Shown one piece after another: positions 60,618 to 64,000 of a DNA stretch of 64,000 nucleotides. A program made the position numbers and the translations under genes. This stretch comes from CALKHT01 sp964511575. Its GTDB lineage: Bacteria; Planctomycetota; Phycisphaerae; Phycisphaerales; Phycisphaeraceae. The notes below the pieces were generated by a model. It did not search any database. It saw only the letters and a list, made by a program, of their open reading frames with translations, and was not told the origin of the DNA. The first letter of the stretch is position 1. Every line of letters begins with the position of its first letter. The stretch spans positions 51,656 through 115,655 of the forward strand of contig CAZEFM010000002.1 in assembly GCA_964511575.1 (NCBI GenBank). The letters run 5' to 3'.

Positions 60618-62418
60618 CGAGCCACGCTCCACCCCCGCACCGATGTTTCGCGATGTCGGATCGCTGATCATCATGCATCTGGAAAACGCGCTGGATGCCC
60701 GGCAGACGCAGATGCTCGATGCCATGCTGCGCCAGAGCGACGATGCGCGTGACCTGTTCGTGGCGGTGTGCATGCAGCAGCAGGTCATCTACAGCCGACT
60801 GGGACCGGAGTGGGAGGCGGATGCATCGCCGCGTCTTTCCGATCGACAGCAGAGCCTGTCGAACCTGCGTGAGGTGCTCGAGCTTGAGGAACAGGCGCGA
60901 CAATACCGCGCCACCGTCGGACGTGCTGCTGCAGACACCGCACAGCCGAATCATGATCTGTTCAAAACATTCACCATCGGGCAGGACAGTAGTCAACCGC
61001 CTGTGCGGCACATCGTGATTCCCAAATCCGCTTTCTACGGCACGATCGCGGCGATGATCGCGATCCTGGTCGCGCTGGTCTGGCCGCGCGGTGCGGAACA
61101 GGCGACGCCGCCCGATTTGCCGCAGACGGTCGATGCCCCCGTTGAGACGCCGCGTTACGCCGCCGTTGCCATGCTGTTGCAGCAGGTGGACGCCAAATGG
61201 GAAGGTGGCGTTCATCAGATCGGCGTGGGCGAGCCGCTCTTCAACGAACCGTTGCGCCTCGTTGAAGGCGTGGCGCGCATTCGCTTTCGCAATGGGGCGG
61301 ATGTGATCGTTGAGGCGCCGGCCTCGTTCACGCCGATCAGCAACGCGGAAGTTCGTTTGACCAGCGGAAAACTGGTTGGCCACTGCGCCTCGCCCGAGAG
61401 CCGCGGCTTCACCGTGCGCACGCCCACCACCGTGCTGGTCGACATCGGCACCGAGTTCGGAATCGGCGTGGATGAGCAGGGCGGAACAATGGTGCAGGTG
61501 TTCGAGGGTGCCGTCGACGTGGGGCTGCTTCACGAGGAGACGGCAACGAGCCTTGAACGCGTAAACGCCGGTGAAGGCAGGGCGGTCGATGCGGCGGGTC
61601 GTGCGATACGAACCATCGCTTCCGATCCGCTCGCGTTCGTTCGCAACGACGAATTCGATGCCCGTGAACGCGCGGACGAATCACCCCTGCACCGATGGTT
61701 GGCGCTGAGCTACGAGTTGCGGCGGCATCCCGATCTGGTCGCCTACTACCCCTTCGCTGAACCCGACCCGTTCACGTTGCCCAACGAGGCGCGTGCCACA
61801 CGGGATCGGCTGCACGGAAAGTTCGGCGACGGTGTGGACAGCGTGACGCGTCCAAGTTGGGTGCCCGGCCGCATCGACGGCAAGGCGGCGCTTGCATTCG
61901 ACCCGAACGCAAAACAGCACCTGCGCGTTGACGCCGACGAGGCGCTCCAACTGGAACGGATGACAATCCTCGCGTGGGTGAAGCCGACGAAGCCGTACCA
62001 TTCCGGCGCCATCGTTGCCAGGCATGATGAGCGCGTGCGCGACTACCAGTTCGGCATCGCCACGCCGATCGGCGGTCCGGGCGAAGAAAGCTGGCGGGTT
62101 CAGTTCATTTTCGCACAGGACGAACAGGACCGGCGCATCGCACACAGCAGTCGTCGCCTGCCGCGCGACGAGCAGTGGATACAACTCGCCGCGACATACG
62201 ATGGCAACGCCTATTCGCTTTATATCAACGGTGAACTGATCGACCGCGTGAAACGATCGCGGCCGAACGTACAGGGCAACGGTCCGCTATATATCGGTGC
62301 TTCGTATTGGTCGAAACATCGCCCCTGGTTCTCCGGATGCATCGATGAGATCGCGATCTTCTCCACCGCGCTTGGTGAAGATGAAATTCGCGACATCTAC
62401 GAACGTGGTAAGCCGTAA
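60610..62418 (+). CDS. FecR-domain transmembrane protein with C-terminal LamG domain (cassette 3)
   Basis: 602 residues. The N-terminal cytoplasmic segment (MHLENALDARQTQMLDAML, FVAVCMQQQVI) precedes a span at about 141-158. The FecR domain follows (LRLVEGVARIRFRNGADVI to VDIGTEFGIGVDEQGG, about 215-300), then LamG from about 380 (LVAYYPFAEPD, MTILAWVKPTKPYHSGAIV, YDGNAYSLYINGELID, CIDEIAIFSTALGEDEI). The stretch before the span (PPVRHIVIPKSAFYGT) closely matches the cassette 2 paralogue (VPVRHVVIPRFVFYGT). It overlaps the sigma gene by 8 bases, so translation is coupled. Confidence 0.85.
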   Translation: MPDEPRSTPAPMFRDVGSLIIMHLENALDARQTQMLDAMLRQSDDARDLFVAVCMQQQVIYSRLGPEWEADASPRLSDRQQSLSNLREVLELEEQARQYRATVGRAAADTAQPNHDLFKTFTIGQDSSQPPVRHIVIPKSAFYGTIAAMIAILVALVWPRGAEQATPPDLPQTVDAPVETPRYAAVAMLLQQVDAKWEGGVHQIGVGEPLFNEPLRLVEGVARIRFRNGADVIVEAPASFTPISNAEVRLTSGKLVGHCASPESRGFTVRTPTTVLVDIGTEFGIGVDEQGGTMVQVFEGAVDVGLLHEETATSLERVNAGEGRAVDAAGRAIRTIASDPLAFVRNDEFDARERADESPLHRWLALSYELRRHPDLVAYYPFAEPDPFTLPNEARATRDRLHGKFGDGVDSVTRPSWVPGRIDGKAALAFDPNAKQHLRVDADEALQLERMTILAWVKPTKPYHSGAIVARHDERVRDYQFGIATPIGGPGEESWRVQFIFAQDEQDRRIAHSSRRLPRDEQWIQLAATYDGNAYSLYINGELIDRVKRSRPNVQGNGPLYIGASYWSKHRPWFSGCIDEIAIFSTALGEDEIRDIYERGKP

Positions 62419-62453
62419 ACCTATGTCCGTTTTCAGAATTGTTGTCTCGATAT

Positions 62454-62489
62454 GAGCCATCCTGCCCGCAGCCTTGGACGGGAAGGCTC
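62454..62489. promoter_or_regulatory. Imperfect inverted repeat upstream of cassette 3 exported protein
   Basis: GAGCC (62454-62458) and GGCTC (62485-62489) with an inner CCG/CGG pair lie between the FecR stop and the next gene. Position is equivalent to the hairpins of cassettes 1 and 2; sequence is not. Confidence 0.25.
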
Positions 62490-62523
62490 GCACGATTGAA
62501 TTCCCTTTTATTGGAGGAAAATC

Positions 62524-63027
62524 ATGTTCCATTCACGCATCACGGTTCTTCTGAGCACGTTCGCACTGCTGTCGGCCACCTCATCGCAGGCCGCCACCAT
62601 CGTTTGGGGTTCTGCCCAGGCCGCCACCTCGCCGGCGGATATCGTCAGCGGCGGCAACGTGGTGCTCGCCATCGATGGCAACAACCGCAACGTACCCGAT
62701 TGGACGGAAATCCAGATCGGCGATATCACCTTCACCCCGCAGAACACGCTCGGTGGCCCACAGGGCAGCACCTCGCCGCGGCTCGATAACACCTCCGGTG
62801 ATGCGGCCTACGATGCACTGCTCACTTGGAACACTGTCGGCGTCGGAGCCGGAACATCCGACATCGAAATCGCCGGCCTGACTGCCGGAACAAGCTATTA
62901 CGTCCAGGTGTGGTACATCGATACGCGCACATGCTGCGCCGCGAGGTCGATGACCCTGGGCGACGGCGTCTCCGCCAACGAAGTGAGCATCCAGGGCGGA
63001 CCGGTCGGATCGCTCGGCCACTTCTAG
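62524..63027 (+). CDS. Exported protein lacking its PEP-CTERM end (cassette 3, probably truncated)
   Basis: 167 residues with GGAGG before the ATG. Signal peptide about 1-23 (SSQA|ATI). Beta-rich body: IVSGGNVVLAIDGNN, WTEIQIGDITFTP, YDALLTW, SYYVQVWYIDTRTCC. The protein stops at GSLGHF in the middle of what should be a strand-rich domain and has no PEP-CTERM signal, although the cassette position predicts one. The 3' part appears to be replaced by the following region. Either a truncated pseudogene or a secreted form; the first is more likely. Confidence 0.65.
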   Translation: MFHSRITVLLSTFALLSATSSQAATIVWGSAQAATSPADIVSGGNVVLAIDGNNRNVPDWTEIQIGDITFTPQNTLGGPQGSTSPRLDNTSGDAAYDALLTWNTVGVGAGTSDIEIAGLTAGTSYYVQVWYIDTRTCCAARSMTLGDGVSANEVSIQGGPVGSLGHF

Positions 63028-63230
63028 TGTGTGCGCAACCAAGGGCAGGCATGCTTCACCCAAAATGCGAATAGCGCGATCTCCCGCTGAGTATCAATGC
63101 GGAACGCCATCCTCTTTACGCCTCGTTGGTAGCACCGCACCGAATGCGTAGGACCGACTTGCGATCTTCCCGTCGTCGTGGCTGAGTGTGTCAACGCACG
63201 CTCATTCTCGTACTGACGGAGACCGCAACG

Positions 63231-63767
63231 ATGGCATACGAAGAATGGATTCGCGAGATCCCACCCGAAGAGCAACTGCAGGAGATCGCCAGGATTCTTG
63301 CAAAGGCGGTGCTTCGGAAACATCGTCACCCGGAACTTATCCCAGGTGCCCACCAAGAAACACCACGAGGCGCAGACGTTGCCACAGCCCGAACAAGACT
63401 ACGTGAAGGTTACCGGCTGGACCAGTTCGACGACGACGCCGACATTGACCCATGGAGACGATCCAAACGCGGCGCGTTCTGCCGAAAGCATTGCACGTCG
63501 ATCGAGACGGTCTCGTCCCAGGACCTGGATGCAGCGATTTGCCAGCCGCACCTCTCCTTCGATCAGATCGACTTGCGCGATGCGTTCAGCTACGCCATGA
63601 GCATGTTGTGCGACGAGGATCGCATGATCGCGATGCATGTGGGGACGCGCGGAGGTCGCGCAACGGTCCGCGAGTTAGGCGTAAGCCGCCGTCGGATTGA
63701 GGCCACGATGAGGCGAATTCGGCCCGTCTTTTGCAGAGCCGGCTTTGAAATGCGGGCTCAACCATGA
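63231..63767 (+). CDS. Uncharacterised protein with C-terminal helix-turn-helix-like segment
   Basis: 178 residues from ATG 63231, preceded by GGAGA. The N-terminus is helical (AYEEWIREIPPEEQLQEIARILAKAVLR). The C-terminal third resembles region 4 of sigma factors: LRDAFSYAMSMLCDEDRMIA, then ATVRELGVSRRRIEATMRRI. It overlaps the next small gene by 4 bases. No family was recognised with certainty. The position just after a truncated gene and the codon context suggest the left edge of an inserted element (inferred). Confidence 0.6.
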   Translation: MAYEEWIREIPPEEQLQEIARILAKAVLRKHRHPELIPGAHQETPRGADVATARTRLREGYRLDQFDDDADIDPWRRSKRGAFCRKHCTSIETVSSQDLDAAICQPHLSFDQIDLRDAFSYAMSMLCDEDRMIAMHVGTRGGRATVRELGVSRRRIEATMRRIRPVFCRAGFEMRAQP

Positions 63768-63979
63768 CTAAAGGCGAGTGTGGCGTGGCTGCGATGAGCC
63801 GCTTGGCTTGTCTTATCGGATCCGATGCGCGAAACCGCATGAGCACTTGTAACCATCACATCCCGCGGTGGTTCCGCCAGTTGATCGTAAAGTCACGACT
63901 TCGCCCCTGCGATGTCCAGGCGGTGCGTGCCTGCAATGGCCTCGATTTGGCTTGGCAGAAGGAGCGCCATCTCCGATAA
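63764..63979 (+). CDS. Small hypothetical protein coupled to the preceding gene
   Basis: 71 residues. Starts with an ATGA overlap on the previous stop, so translation is probably coupled. It is rich in Cys and Arg (CNHHIPRWFRQLIVKSRLRPCDVQAV). No family recognised, and the short length leaves it uncertain. Confidence 0.4.
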   Translation: MTKGECGVAAMSRLACLIGSDARNRMSTCNHHIPRWFRQLIVKSRLRPCDVQAVRACNGLDLAWQKERHLR

Positions 63980-64000
63980 GCGTCCGATTCATACGAACCG

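Overview
The window looks like a chromosomal segment of a GC-rich bacterium of the phylum Planctomycetota, probably class Phycisphaerae. This is inferred from gene content: several PEP-CTERM proteins, H-X9-DG pseudopilins, ECF sigma factors of the Rhodopirellula/Verrucomicrobium type next to FecR/LamG membrane proteins, and a large PQQ-propeller protein with a built-in methyltransferase-like segment. One run of 10 N (29153-29162) inside gap shows a scaffolded draft assembly. No rRNA, CRISPR array, intact prophage or complete insertion sequence was found. One tRNA (His) is present.

Layout. 1-4971: cassette 1 (ECF sigma, FecR/L-type lectin membrane protein, PEP-CTERM protein, H-X9-DG pseudopilin). 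5077-11335: housekeeping and metabolic genes (nadK, murB, DUF488, lipoprotein, SDR, VWA protein, metallo-beta-lactamase fold). 11465-17376: a glutamine-rich PRC-barrel protein divergent from ferritin, an M32 carboxypeptidase, a RelB/ParE-type toxin-antitoxin pair and a membrane protein. 17438-31821: aspS, the PQQ/methyltransferase protein, ribE, a SpoIIE-type phosphatase, a DUF192 lipoprotein, gluQ, purN, mgtC, a PEP-CTERM protein, gap, xseA and xseB. 31828-38395: a leftward, overlapping five-gene arginine succinyltransferase operon in which an M20 hydrolase is present and AstE is not seen. 38625-48488: TIGR01777 protein, TPR lipoprotein, an RNase HI fusion, zinc-ribbon protein, hisI, M24 peptidase, accB-accC, tRNA-His, rpsF-ssb-rplI. 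49278-53434: cassette 2 (leftward). 53555-59274: 7TM-HD hydrolase, phoH, lipoprotein, rsmG, GntR regulator. 59276-59658: a PEP-CTERM gene remnant. 60039-63027: cassette 3, with the last gene cut short, followed by two coupled small genes that look like the edge of a mobile element.

The most distinctive feature is the threefold repetition of the sigma/FecR-membrane-protein/exported-PEP-CTERM(/pseudopilin) cassette. In each copy the sigma and FecR genes are translationally linked or nearly so. The FecR protein has a cytoplasmic N-terminal segment, one membrane span, a FecR domain and a C-terminal carbohydrate-binding-type fold (L-type lectin in copy 1, LamG in copies 2 and 3). A likely reading is a family of surface-sensing switches, each controlling export or anchoring of its own surface protein. 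The regulatory link is inference; the gene order and domains are read from the sequence.

Other points: AspRS carries the two residues (His31, Gly82) associated with non-discriminating enzymes. Two families of intergenic repeats (an AGCCACAGATGAA inverted repeat and TGTC[A/G]CCC clusters) each occur at two distant loci. A palindrome lies just upstream of the gap promoter.
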